Source of the DNA: Paenibacillus_G filicis
GTDB lineage: Bacteria > Bacillota > Bacilli > Paenibacillales > NBRC-103111
Assembly: GCF_038070315.1 (NCBI RefSeq)
Contig: NZ_JBBPCC010000010.1
Coordinates: forward strand, 62,001 to 126,000
DNA: 64,000 bases
Direction: 5' to 3'
This document shows positions 16,848 to 26,140 of the stretch, one piece after another. The notes beneath the pieces are model-generated. The model saw nothing but the letters and a program-made list of their open reading frames with translations, had not been told where the DNA came from and ran no database searches. Within the stretch, counting starts at the first letter, position 1. Each line of letters begins with the position of its first letter. Both the position numbers and the translations under genes were made by a program.

Positions 16848-17755
16848 CTAATTCAAGTATCCGATAATTCTAATTCGAGAGTCTTTGTATATTTCTCCCA
16901 TTTGATAAAATAGTTCATCGTGTACAAGTGTACTTCTCTTTGGAATATCAAAGTATCCATAACTATGAGCAACTTCATCAAACAAATCAATTATTTCTAT
17001 ATCTGTATCTTCATTTTTTGCAGATATTTCAACCTTCGACACCAAACCTCTGTTATCAATCAAATCATCAATCGAGTCAACGACTGTTTGAGCATCGAGT
17101 TCTTTTTCCCTGCTGTATCCAATGGTTAGGGTAATCTCTCCGTTAACTGCACCATAATTCTTCAGCTCATCTACAAACCGTTTTATTGGTGATTTGCTCT
17201 CTTCCTTGAAGTCTTTAGTATCGAGGTCAGCAAACCTCACAGAGATTCTTCTGTATGTATCTCTCTCTCTCGCACGCTTGACCGTATCCGTAGCATAGAT
17301 TGGTCGAAGAAATATCTGTTCTTCCTCGTTATCCCATATTAAGTTCAAGTATTCTTCGAGCCCGCTATGACCTAGACTAAATTTGTTTCTTTGTACCATG
17401 AAGATATGCGAATTTTCATCATATAATGCCGTTACTTCTTCACCCAAATATTCATCATCATCTAGTGTAAATGGCTCTACAATGGCATTTGTTTTGGCTT
17501 TTGAAGGCAGCAGAGAATCCCTTAACCTTGCAAAATGTAAATACCAAGCACTTACATCCTCATCATACTCAGCTTGTTCGAGTCTTGCTCGTTCTTGTCT
17601 GTAATCAAATGTCCTTGCTTCAAGAGACTTTGTATTTGATTTTTGAATCCAGTACCTCAAATCGAATAATCGATCTCCAAACGTGACAGGGTCATCTTTT
17701 TTCTATAGACCACTCTAAAATATTCAAACTTTATTTTTCTTTTTACATAATCCAA
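16848..17755 (-). CDS. Unknown protein (possibly DUF6731) needing a -1 frameshift
   Basis: The main frame (to 17660 and a little beyond) encodes an acidic soluble protein with phrases such as VEPFTLDDDEYLGEEVTALY and HSGLEEYLNLIWDNEEEQIF, which I associate tentatively with DUF6731. Its first codon in the simple reading is an unsupported TTG in mid-domain. A better start exists in the other frame: TTG 17755, eight bases after GGAGGGTG, giving a 20-residue N-terminus (DYVKRKIKFEYFRVVYRKK). That frame meets the main frame at the slippery heptamer A AAA AAG (17696-17702 on the reverse strand), and a -1 shift there continues as DDPVTFGDRLFDLRYW. It could be programmed frameshifting or a one-base deletion. 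About 300 aa when joined. Confidence 0.6.
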
Positions 17756-17796
17756 AGTTAACACCCTCCAACTCTCAGCATATTTATAAAACAGTC

Positions 17797-18819
17797 TTAT
17801 CTGTTGTTCTTATCAAACATATCGCCAAGTGAGGTAATCATTTGCTCGTTTCCTTCAAACATATGAATGATGGAGTTCGGCTCGGTTGCATACCAGATAA
17901 GCGTATCCCAAGCAATCGATGGCGTTAGTTTTCGGCTTACTTGATCTGTTCTATCTTTAAATGTTGTGACAAAAGTATAGTCCTTTCCTCTATAGCCTGC
18001 TTCCTCTGCTATAGAGATGAGCTCTAACTTCCTTCTAATCCGATATTGGCCCATCAGTAGCAACACATTCGACAAAGACGATTAACGGCTCTCTTCTGCC
18101 TAGATCAACCATGATAATATCCGGCAGAACTTTGGTTACATCAATATGAAAACCAATAGCCGAACAAATCCTGTCATCATTTACAACAATCTTTCTAGCT
18201 GATTCACTGATTAATAGAACAGCAGGCCCTTTGAGGAAACGCATTGACATTTTCTCCACGACAGCTTTTGCAATATCGAACTCGGGCCCGGAGATAGCTT
18301 CCTTACTTCTCCATTCGGCAGTTGGACTAATACACCATCGTCAATCGATGTTGCCATATTTTTTGAGATAGCGATTCTCGCTCTTGCAATTGCAGAAAGA
18401 TTCGACTCCTGCCAGTTAACAATCGCCTGATTAAGTTCTTCTTCAACTAGCAGAGGATTAAATAGCTCCGCAAAATCAGTCTGTAAGGTATATCTTGGTG
18501 ATGGAGACGTAGTAGCTAGCCCGCTTTTTTCAACAATAGCTCCAAGATGTACAAGCGCCCGAATCGTCTCATCGCGGATTGATTCACGAGTATTTTCTTT
18601 ATACCATCTACCCGGAATATCCTTTTCTTTGTTTTTCCTGTTCAGGTTATTTTCAAGCCATGAGTACCTTGCCCGCTCCTCTTTTACTTGGGCCTGCTGA
18701 CCTTCTCCAGGACACCGGAAGGTAACTGCGTAGATTTCAACACCACACCAGCTTGTACAATCCCATCTGATCGTTACTCCTTTATTCGACATTCTCTTTC
18801 CATTTACCGTGCTTAACAA
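17797..18819 (-). pseudogene. BsuBI/PstI-type restriction endonuclease, broken by two frameshifts
   Basis: Three overlapping frames together give one protein of about 340 aa. The first (from 18819, TTG after AAGGAG; or ATG 18789) holds the N-terminal DNA-binding part. Near 18283, within CCGGGCCCG, one base is missing: LPNGEVRKLSPG continues in the next frame as PEFDIAKAVVEKM. Near 18040 one T is extra: the frame carrying LPDIIMVDLG and VFVECVATDGPISD continues as RRKLELISIAEEAG, FVTTFKDR and IAWDTLIWYATEP. These are the conserved blocks of PF06616-type enzymes that cut CTGCAG. No cognate methyltransferase is in the window, which fits loss of function. Confidence 0.82.
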
Positions 18820-19084
18820 GCAACTCCTTCAAGTAACTATACAAATTTTCATAGCAGCGTTAACTTCCCTCTTTGTTGATGACGGTGGTATTGAAGTCGC
18901 CACCTTTGGAAATCAACCGGATTTGATCGCCATCATGCCAAATTCCAAGTACAATAGCCAATCCATTTTCGGATTCTCTGCACCCCCTCGGAACAGCAAA
19001 AAAGACGAACATTCTGTAACATTCAGTGTTCATCTTGGAAGTTACAACAGTATTTTGCTTAATGCCCATTCTATTTATCGTCAT
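18788..19084 (-). pseudogene. Unknown ORF with an internal ochre stop, overlapping the endonuclease start
   Basis: The frame from ATG 19084 encodes 74 residues including LAIVLGIWHDGDQIRLISKG, stops at TAA (18860-18862), and then stays open in the same frame for 24 more protein-like residues (CYENLYSYLKELLVKHGKWK) to a stop at 18788. The continuation suggests that a sense codon mutated to a stop. The end overlaps the restriction gene, implying an operon. The family is unknown to me; it could be the tail of a lost partner of the restriction system. Confidence 0.45.
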
Positions 19085-19117
19085 TTTTCCGAATTTGTAA
19101 CTAACGATTGAAAAAAT

Positions 19118-19474
19118 CTACATCCATCCCCTTTTGTGGGCGTACCATCCGAACCATATAATTCCGGCAAACAGTAAAGTAGAGAACGGAGCCACCCTCA
19201 AACAATAGAAAACAAACCGAAGAATGTAGAACGAAAGCCACAACCCAACGATATACAACGGCCAAGTATAAATGTGATCGTACCAAAATGATCCTGTTGT
19301 TAGTCTCGGCTTCAACCAGTAAATACCGATGGGATACAGAATTACCATTAACAAAAAGATCAAACAACCGATACTTCCGGCGACATCTGAACTCCGTTCC
19401 GGTTTGTAGCCGAACAGTTTCTTTACACCGAGCTTAAACGCCTCTCCAAGAAGCAACTCTAAAAGCTTATCCAT
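19118..19474 (-). CDS. Small membrane protein, unknown function
   Basis: Unrecognised protein of about 118 aa starting at ATG 19474 (MDKLLELLLGEAFKLGVKKL); an upstream ATG at 19501 is less well supported. An amphipathic N-terminus is followed by three hydrophobic segments at about residues 35-55, 70-95 and 98-112. The last residues are basic (YAHKRGWM). It precedes the broken ORF and restriction gene on the same strand and may belong to the same transcription unit. Confidence 0.6.
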   Translation of the reverse strand: MDKLLELLLGEAFKLGVKKLFGYKPERSSDVAGSIGCLIFLLMVILYPIGIYWLKPRLTTGSFWYDHIYTWPLYIVGLWLSFYILRFVFYCLRVAPFSTLLFAGIIWFGWYAHKRGWM

Positions 19475-19557
19475 CTCCGTCTCACCTTCCAATGCATGCA
19501 TATATTATAAAAAGCAGAAGAAGGAGCCTGCGGCTCCCTCCTGCATGATGATAAGCG

Positions 19558-21315
19558 TTACAGATTTATACGACGAATGGCTTTGTTCTGATTGTCGTAA
19601 ATGATGATGTTGCCTTTACTGTCGAAATTCATCTGGTCAATAATCTGGATTGGATTACCGTCGTTGTAGGTCAAGTCTTTGCCATCAATGAAGGTCGTCA
19701 TTGAACCATCAAGACTGATTTCGTAGACCGTTAATCCACTGGAGGCATAAAACTTTCCGTTGTTGGTCGTAACGGAGTCAAAGGAAATATTACTTTGAGT
19801 GACGATAGTCTCAAGCTTTCTCGGAAACAACTGGACTTTAGAGAGCTTGCCCTCGTTAGCATCAAACACATAAACTTGATTATCTAGAGCGATAGCATCA
19901 ACCACAGGTGAATATTTATACCTGCCACCTATATAGCGAATCCATGTTCCATCGGTTGTTGATGCCATTTCATCTGCCTGAGTCGCCAATTGTCCATTAT
20001 AAACTACGGCATCGTAATGTTCGTTGTAGTTCCGGTTGGAGCCGCTAATAATTACTCCTTGATTACTAAAGCTAATGAAGTCGATGATTTTTGTAGCAAC
20101 TCGTTTTTCTAGGGCGTATACGGACATTTGAACGTTTGGTGTAAGCTGATAGATAAGCGAAGCGTAATTTGGACTTGATGCATATTTAATCCCCAAGTAA
20201 ACACTGTCATTCGCCACATTATAGGCGAGTTTCATTGGGGTCATATAGTTAAACAGATAGTTCGTAGTAGTCTTTCCATCGGAAGAGTTTCCCCAGTTAA
20301 AGGTGCTGTCTATAGTCTTAAAAGTCTCTACTGTACCGTTAGAATTGTTGAATTTACGCACTTTTTTCTTATCTGTGTCCAAAAAGTAAATATTGTTGTT
20401 TTTATCAACAACCATGCTATTAACAGCATTGATTTTTGATATGCTCACCGACCCGTCTACATCACCCTGTCCCGTTCCACCAACAAGGGTATCGACGCTA
20501 AACTTTGCTGCCTGCGACGGTTGTTGTGGCTGGGTTGGCGTAGTTGGCTGCGGATTCGTCGAAGGTTGTGTTACAGGCGGTGTGGGCGTTGTAGACGTGC
20601 CTCCTTGCCCTCCTACGCCTTTGTTGTCATTACCATACATAAATGCCCGCCAAAGCATTGTCGCGGCTTCAGCCCGTGTTATGGAGTTCTGGGCACGGAA
20701 TGTCTCATCTTCGTACCCCGATACAAGTCCGTTTGCTACTGCGATGGATACATAATCTTTCGCACTTTCGGAAATTCCATCATAGTCCTTAAACATTGCT
20801 TCGATGATTGAACGGTTCGCCAATCGAGCGACATCATATCCTTTGAGTTTGACCATGGCGACGGTGATGTCTTCACGTAATGCGGGTGCGGTAGGGTTGA
20901 AGATGTACTGACCGTCTGCCGTTCTAAAACCGGTCATGTAGTCCTTCACGGTCTCGATGTAAGGCGAGTACCAGTCTGTTATCTTCACATCGGAGAAGTT
21001 CGAATAATTGACCTTCTTGGCTTGCAGACCAGCGGCCTTCACAATGATCGTCGCAAATTCTGCCCGCGAGATTGTATTTTCAGGCCTGAACTTATTATCG
21101 GGATAGCCTTCAATGACTTTCTTGTTGACCATTTCAGCTATGTAAGGGTAAGCCCAATGATTGCCTGTGACATCTGTAAACGATATTGAAGGCGTTGTTT
21201 GCGGAGAATTCTTTAATTCCTCACCATAATTAACCGGAGCAGCTAACGCTTGTCCGGCTAACGCTATTGTTAGTACACCGGTCATGAGTGCTGATGCTAG
21301 TTTCTTCTTATTCAT
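19558..21315 (-). CDS. S-layer-homology protein with C-terminal propeller-like region
   Basis: Secreted protein anchored to secondary cell-wall polymer. The start is ATG 21315 after GGGGGAAG; a longer reading from 21351 lacks a ribosome site. Residues 1-26 are a signal peptide (ending LAGQALAA). Three SLH repeats follow: FTDVTGNHWAYPYIAEM with ISRAEFATIIVKAAG, FSDVKITDWYSPYIETV with ALREDITVAMVKLKG, and SAKDYVSIAVANGLVSGYED with ITRAEAATMLWRAF. A Thr/Pro/Gln-rich linker (about 240-275) leads to about 300 residues with NHL/propeller-like phrases (VVDKNNNIYFLDTDKKKVRK). About 585 aa. The role of the exposed domain is unknown. Confidence 0.9.
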   Translation of the reverse strand: MNKKKLASALMTGVLTIALAGQALAAPVNYGEELKNSPQTTPSISFTDVTGNHWAYPYIAEMVNKKVIEGYPDNKFRPENTISRAEFATIIVKAAGLQAKKVNYSNFSDVKITDWYSPYIETVKDYMTGFRTADGQYIFNPTAPALREDITVAMVKLKGYDVARLANRSIIEAMFKDYDGISESAKDYVSIAVANGLVSGYEDETFRAQNSITRAEAATMLWRAFMYGNDNKGVGGQGGTSTTPTPPVTQPSTNPQPTTPTQPQQPSQAAKFSVDTLVGGTGQGDVDGSVSISKINAVNSMVVDKNNNIYFLDTDKKKVRKFNNSNGTVETFKTIDSTFNWGNSSDGKTTTNYLFNYMTPMKLAYNVANDSVYLGIKYASSPNYASLIYQLTPNVQMSVYALEKRVATKIIDFISFSNQGVIISGSNRNYNEHYDAVVYNGQLATQADEMASTTDGTWIRYIGGRYKYSPVVDAIALDNQVYVFDANEGKLSKVQLFPRKLETIVTQSNISFDSVTTNNGKFYASSGLTVYEISLDGSMTTFIDGKDLTYNDGNPIQIIDQMNFDSKGNIIIYDNQNKAIRRINL

Positions 21316-21607
21316 ATGGCTTCCCCCAAGTCGTGTAAATTGTGAAATCAAGAAGTTGAAATGTGATTATATCCGCGGCGAACATCTTGTTGTTTTCGGT
21401 TCAGCAATCATCTCCTTACTTTAAACTGAAGCATTGATGTCCTGATGAATACCGTCACCACCTATTGAGCAGGTAGCACTATATGGCAGATGATTCCATA
21501 GTGACTATTTTACTATAACCAACAGCGGAATTTCTACAACTTTTATACTATTCAATGATGTATCTATTTTTTACTCCTCTCTACGCTTGGAAGAGGAGGT
21601 TGATTGC
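21316..21607. other. Divergent control region of the SLH and XRE genes
   Basis: This stretch of about 290 bp between the divergent SLH and XRE genes holds no reading frame of interest. It must contain both promoters, but no convincing -35/-10 pair with 17-bp spacing was identified. The sequence is AT-rich near 21500-21570. Confidence 0.4.
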
Positions 21608-21961
21608 ATGAATAGTTTATTGCGGCTTGTAGGTGAGCAATTACGGTTGGTTCGCAGAGCAAGAGGATTGACGCAGGAAGAATTAGCAGAAAATTGCGGA
21701 TTGAGCTTCTCATATATTTCAGACATAGAGCGTGGAAGCAGAAATGTAACACTCGAATCGTTGGATAAGATAATGACGGCTTTGGATGTAATGCCAAGCG
21801 AAGTATTCAATTTCAAGGACATTGAAAGTGTTAATGCCGCTGACGATAAGAGGATGATGATTGAGATTTTGCGTTCGTTATTGGTCGAGCGGCGACCGGA
21901 TGAAGCGCGGTTCGTATGCAGACGCCCCGATCATGGAAGAAAAGAAAGCACTTGTTGCTGA
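21608..21961 (+). CDS. XRE-family helix-turn-helix regulator, 3' end replaced at a recombination junction
   Basis: Small DNA-binding protein starting at ATG 21608 after AGAGGAGG. Residues 10-65 are a textbook XRE domain (RGLTQEELAENCGLSFSYIS, then DIERGSRNVTLESLDKIM). From about residue 95 the sequence changes character (VCRRPDHGRKESTCC) and overlaps, in another frame, the recombinase remnant. The natural C-terminus has therefore probably been lost. Such regulators commonly control phage or integrative-element genes. Confidence 0.75.
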   Translation: MNSLLRLVGEQLRLVRRARGLTQEELAENCGLSFSYISDIERGSRNVTLESLDKIMTALDVMPSEVFNFKDIESVNAADDKRMMIEILRSLLVERRPDEARFVCRRPDHGRKESTCC

Positions 21962-22454
21962 GTTGAATACCAACAGCAGGAAGCTCCAGAAAATCAATGA
22001 CAACATCCTGAGCGATCCTGAGTTGGCTGCAATATTCAAGGACGATCTGAAGGAAACGCACTCCCGACAGGAACAACTTCAAAAAAGGCTTGAAACCATC
22101 GAAGCTGAACTGGACGAACAATGCAACAAGCCTGTTGATTTCGATTCGTTGCAAAAACTGTTGACGCTGATTCAGGACGCACTCATGAAGATCAATGCGG
22201 ATGAACAAAAGGCGTTATTGCGGCTAATGGTCGAAAGCATCCACATCACCAAAGAATCTCCAAGGCGGGTCGGACGGCAGATTACCCAAATCAAATTGCA
22301 CTTTGATTTTACCATCAATGCAATGCAAAGGGATTCCGCCGTCCTCCTGAGTCGCCTAGCGGAAACGCGGGCTCTGGATTACGTCGCATCGCTTGAGCCC
22401 CTGAAGTGCTCGCCAGTCTCAACGAACCTCATACTGAAAGCCTCGGGGACTTGA
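21861..22454 (+). pseudogene. C-terminal fragment of a large serine recombinase
   Basis: From about 21905 the frame reads YADAPIMEEKKALVAELNTN and then a long coiled coil (DLKETHSRQEQLQKRLETIE), followed by DEQKALLRLMVESIHI and a region with IKLHFDF. This is the coiled-coil/C-terminal region of large serine recombinases (the part after the zinc ribbon). The catalytic Ser domain, recombinase domain and zinc ribbon are absent. The first residues of the ORF up to about residue 15 belong to the XRE gene in another frame. It marks a former integrative element. Confidence 0.78.
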
Positions 22455-22683
22455 TGTAGTCCCTTTTTATTTTACCTTTAGCGATGATACGGTTCCCCTC
22501 CATTGATCTTAACTGCCCTTAATAGTGCCTAAGTGTACACAACTATTAAATTCAATTAATTTGAGCAATACTGTCACTCTCATCTATTGTTTACGAGCCA
22601 TCAATATTAAGCACTCCACATGACTGGAGAAAGGGAGCGTCCGTTCCTAAGGGCGAAGGCAGCCCTCCTATTCCAGTGAAACG

Positions 22684-24588
22684 TTATCGGTACTTGCGGT
22701 GATAATGACTCAGCGCGAACAGAGGCCAGATGTACCGGTAGCTGTGGTAGTGGGAGTAGAAGAATCCGGGCAGACCCGAGCCTGTCGGATAGCGGGTGGT
22801 CTCGTCGTCCTCCTGCAGCTGGGCGATGAGCTTGCGCATGCCCTGCTCGATAGCGGGGATCGGCGCAGGATGTACGGCGATCAGCGCATCCAACGCCCAG
22901 GCGGTCTGTGAGGGGGTGCTGGCACCGAGCGGTATATATCGCTTCTTATGGTCGCTGGCGCAGGACTCGCCCCAGCCGCCGTCCTTGTTCTGGATATCGA
23001 GCAGCCAGCGGACGGCTTTGTCTACGTGCGGGTGTTCGGGGACGACGCCGACGGCCATCATACCGGTTAGGGCGGCCCAGGTTCCATAGATACAGCAGAT
23101 TCCCCAGCGTCCGTACCAGGAGCCGTCAGGTTCCTGATGCTGCTCAAGCCATTCCACACCCCTGCGGACAAAAGGATGCTTGGTTCCGAGACCTGCGGTC
23201 GCTCCGAGAAATTCCAGCGTCCGCCCCGTCAGGTCGGCGGTCGATGGATCGATGGCGGCTGAAGCGGCCCCGTCGATCGGCAGCAGGGCGAGCAGCTCAT
23301 TAGTCACGCCGCGCTCGAAGGCAGGCCAGCCGCCGTCCTTGTTCTGCATCGACAGTACCCAGTTCAGCCCGCGGTTCCACGCATCGCGGTCGGAGGACTT
23401 CAGCCCAGCCGCCGGGCGTAAAGCACGGAGTGCGGCCGTCGTATCGTCCACATCCGGGTTCCGGGTGTTGGACTCGGAGAAGCCCCAGCCGCCAGGAATG
23501 GGGTTCTTCATGTGAAGCGCCCAATCCCCCTCAGTAGGATGCTGCATCCCTCGCAGATAATCGTTCGCCCTGCGGATGACCCCGCTGTCCGGGGAGATGC
23601 CGGCCTGCTGTAGACCTGCAGACAGCAGCGCCGTATCCCAGATCATGGACGGCGAGTTCTGCTGATGCAGATGGCCGTCGACCTTCCAGAGCATCGACAC
23701 GAGCCCGTCGATGGCGGACATCAGGACCGGATGGTGCTTGTCATAGCCTAGCGCCAGTAAGGCCATGATCATCAGCAGCGTACTGGTGGCGTAGCTGTAC
23801 AAGGTGCCGTCCGGCTCGATGCGCTCCAGCATGAACTGCTCGGCCCTTGCGGTGGCTTTCTGGCGGAGCAGCCCCGGGAGTCCGGCGAGCTGCCGGATGC
23901 CTCCGTGGACCTCATCGAGCAGCTGCTGGAGCCCCCGGGCGGACGCAGGGCCCGGCTGGGGGCGGTCCATGCGCTTCACCGTTTTGCCGGTACCTGTCAG
24001 ATGAGACAAGTCGGGGGTATCCTTCGTTCGGATCACAAATCGCCGGTTCGCCATCACTAGGATCGGGATCATATGGACGCGGGCATAGCCGGAGAAGTCG
24101 AACATGTTTACAGGCGAGGAGAGGGGGAGCAGCAGCGTTTCCAGTGGTATGATCAGCGTGACCGGCCAGGGGTAGGAGCCTGTAGAGGCGAGGAAGACTT
24201 TGGTCAGCACCGACTCGGCTTGCTTGATCCCTCCCTTGGAGGCGATGAAGGCCTCAGCCTTGCGCATCGCTTCATCCTCCCGACGGCTGTGCCCCGAGTA
24301 CAGCATCGCATAATAGGCATCCACGGTTGCCGCGAGGTTGCCCTCGTCCTCGTCCGGATATACCTTCCAAGCGCCATTGTCCTGCTGCAGCGCAGCCAGC
24401 CGGTCGTGCAGGCTGCGGATCAAGGCTTCATAGGGAAGCTCCAAGGTGCGCAGTACCAGGATCATATAGGCATCCGTGGAGGTGCCGTTCTCAAAGCAGA
24501 ACCGCCAGGACCCGTCCTCATGCTGCCAACCTGTGAGCTGGTCGGTTAGAAGGCGGAGAGCCTCTGCCGCCTCATTCCATGTACTCAC
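22684..24588 (-). CDS. sqhC: Squalene-hopene / tetraprenyl-beta-curcumene cyclase (SqhC-like)
   Basis: Class II terpene cyclase that protonates a linear or partly cyclised C30/C35 isoprenoid to make a hopanoid or sporulenol; a peripheral membrane enzyme. The protonating motif is DVDD in NPDVDDTTAALRAL (about residue 376). QW repeats recur along both alpha-barrels (QNKDGGWPAF, QEPDGSWYGRWGICCIYGTW, QNKDGGWGES). Comparison from memory with Bacillus SqhC shows the same motif order and length. The start is taken as GTG 24588 after CAGGTGAA, giving 634 aa; ATG 24660 would add 24 residues with no ribosome site. No other isoprenoid gene is nearby. Divergent from the LarA-like gene. Confidence 0.92.
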   Translation of the reverse strand: MSTWNEAAEALRLLTDQLTGWQHEDGSWRFCFENGTSTDAYMILVLRTLELPYEALIRSLHDRLAALQQDNGAWKVYPDEDEGNLAATVDAYYAMLYSGHSRREDEAMRKAEAFIASKGGIKQAESVLTKVFLASTGSYPWPVTLIIPLETLLLPLSSPVNMFDFSGYARVHMIPILVMANRRFVIRTKDTPDLSHLTGTGKTVKRMDRPQPGPASARGLQQLLDEVHGGIRQLAGLPGLLRQKATARAEQFMLERIEPDGTLYSYATSTLLMIMALLALGYDKHHPVLMSAIDGLVSMLWKVDGHLHQQNSPSMIWDTALLSAGLQQAGISPDSGVIRRANDYLRGMQHPTEGDWALHMKNPIPGGWGFSESNTRNPDVDDTTAALRALRPAAGLKSSDRDAWNRGLNWVLSMQNKDGGWPAFERGVTNELLALLPIDGAASAAIDPSTADLTGRTLEFLGATAGLGTKHPFVRRGVEWLEQHQEPDGSWYGRWGICCIYGTWAALTGMMAVGVVPEHPHVDKAVRWLLDIQNKDGGWGESCASDHKKRYIPLGASTPSQTAWALDALIAVHPAPIPAIEQGMRKLIAQLQEDDETTRYPTGSGLPGFFYSHYHSYRYIWPLFALSHYHRKYR

Positions 24589-24835
24589 TGAACGTTCACC
24601 TGCCTTCCCCGGCGCATAAGCGCATATCCCTACAGGATATGATCGGGTTCGGGATTCCATGAACTATTGCGGAGTGGGCAGTCGCAGGAAGCTATCCGGC
24701 AGCATACCCGAACAGGTGAAAAAAGAGCGCGCCTATCGTAGAAGACACACCTATGGCAAACATAAGGGTTATGATAAGATTAGGTTGCTGTACGTGCGAT
24801 CAAGCGAGTCACTATGAATAAAAGGAGCAGCCTCT

Positions 24836-26095
24836 ATGACTTTGCCGAAATTCATCAGAATTCGCCAACACTTTCACGCTCCTGTTATGGAGCAGATCGA
24901 AGCTGCTGTCGCCGCCGAGATGGCTAGGCCCGCCATCCGGGAACGGATCAAGCCGGGCATGCGCATTGCCGTGACTGCCGGAAGCCGGGGAATCGCGAAT
25001 ATTTCAAGAATAATTACAGCTGTGGTGACTGAGCTGAAGCTGTTGGGCGCCGATCCGTTTATTGTGCCGGCGATGGGCAGCCATGGTGGGGCTACCGCCG
25101 ACGGACAGGTAGAAGTTCTCCACAGTCTCGGCGTCACAGAAGAAGCCTGCGGAGCGCCGATCCTCAGCTCCATGGATACGGTCCAGATCGGCAGCACACC
25201 GGGGGGAATTCCTGTCTATATGGACAAGCATGCACATGAAGCGGACGGTGTCGTGCTGGTCGGCAGGATCAAGCTGCATACCGACTTCAAATCGCCAGTC
25301 GGCATTGAGAGCGGCTTGCTCAAGATGGCGGCGATCGGTCTCGGAAAACACAGGCAGGCGCTGCTGCTTCATACCTACGGTGTCCACGGCATCCGCGACA
25401 TCATGCCTGAGGTGGGCAAGGTTGTCCTCGGATCGGGCCGTATCCTGTTCGGAGTCGGCATTGTTGAGAACGCTTCCGAACAGACGGCGATCCTGGAGGC
25501 GATCGAGCCGGAGCGGATCTATGTCCGCGAGCAGGAGCTGCTGCTAGAGTCGGCAGCCATGTACCCGAAGCTCCCCGTCGATGAGCTGGATATCCTGATC
25601 GTCGATCAGATCGGCAAAAACTACAGCGGTACCGGCATGGATACGAATATTATAGGCCGGATGCGGATTCAGGGACTTCCCGAGCCGGAGAAGCCGGCTA
25701 TCAAATACATCATTGCCGGAGATCTAAGCGAGGCCTCCCATGGCAATGCGCTCGGCATCGGCCTGGCGGATCTCACGACCGTGCGGCTGGCGGACAAGAT
25801 CGACAGAAAGGCCATGAATGAAAATGTAATCACCAGTACCTTCTTACAGCGTGCCTCTGTCCCGATCGTGCTGGACAATGACCGGGAGGCGCTGACGGCC
25901 GCCCTTCGCGCGACATGGAATGTAAGCGCAGACAAGGCCAGAATCATCCGTATCTTCAGCACCTTGCATCTGGAGCATATTTATGTCTCCGAGGCCGTAT
26001 ACGAGGACATCCGCTCCATGCCGCATATATCGGCAGAGGGCGGGTGGGAAGAGCTGCGCTTCGATGCACAGGGCAATCTGCCGCCTTTTGAGTGA
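24836..26095 (+). CDS. LarA-like nickel-pincer-dependent racemase/epimerase family protein
   Basis: 419-aa protein with the LarA N-terminal fold (DUF2088 type). Recognisable pieces are IPVAMGSHGG-like VPAMGSHGGATADGQ with the first conserved His, GRIKLHTDFKSPVGIESGLL with another His and a Lys, and GLGKHRQALLLHTYG. LarA enzymes use a nickel-pincer NAD-derived cofactor to racemise 2-hydroxy acids by hydride transfer, and family members act on lactate, malate or aldonates. It starts an operon with a DUF1537 kinase and PdxA2, so C2 epimerisation of a four-carbon sugar acid is the natural inference. No LarB/LarC/LarE maturation genes are in the window. AAAGGAGC is the ribosome site. Confidence 0.82.
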   Translation: MTLPKFIRIRQHFHAPVMEQIEAAVAAEMARPAIRERIKPGMRIAVTAGSRGIANISRIITAVVTELKLLGADPFIVPAMGSHGGATADGQVEVLHSLGVTEEACGAPILSSMDTVQIGSTPGGIPVYMDKHAHEADGVVLVGRIKLHTDFKSPVGIESGLLKMAAIGLGKHRQALLLHTYGVHGIRDIMPEVGKVVLGSGRILFGVGIVENASEQTAILEAIEPERIYVREQELLLESAAMYPKLPVDELDILIVDQIGKNYSGTGMDTNIIGRMRIQGLPEPEKPAIKYIIAGDLSEASHGNALGIGLADLTTVRLADKIDRKAMNENVITSTFLQRASVPIVLDNDREALTAALRATWNVSADKARIIRIFSTLHLEHIYVSEAVYEDIRSMPHISAEGGWEELRFDAQGNLPPFE

Positions 26096-26140
26096 AGATT
26101 CGAGAATCCGTTGAACACAGCGTGCCGAAGGAGATACGAT

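Noticed and set aside
24600..24700. A TPP-like stretch (ACCCGATC then TGTAGGGA) on the reverse strand before sqhC
   Set aside because: The CTGAGA core and the expected stems are absent, and the gene is unrelated to thiamine.
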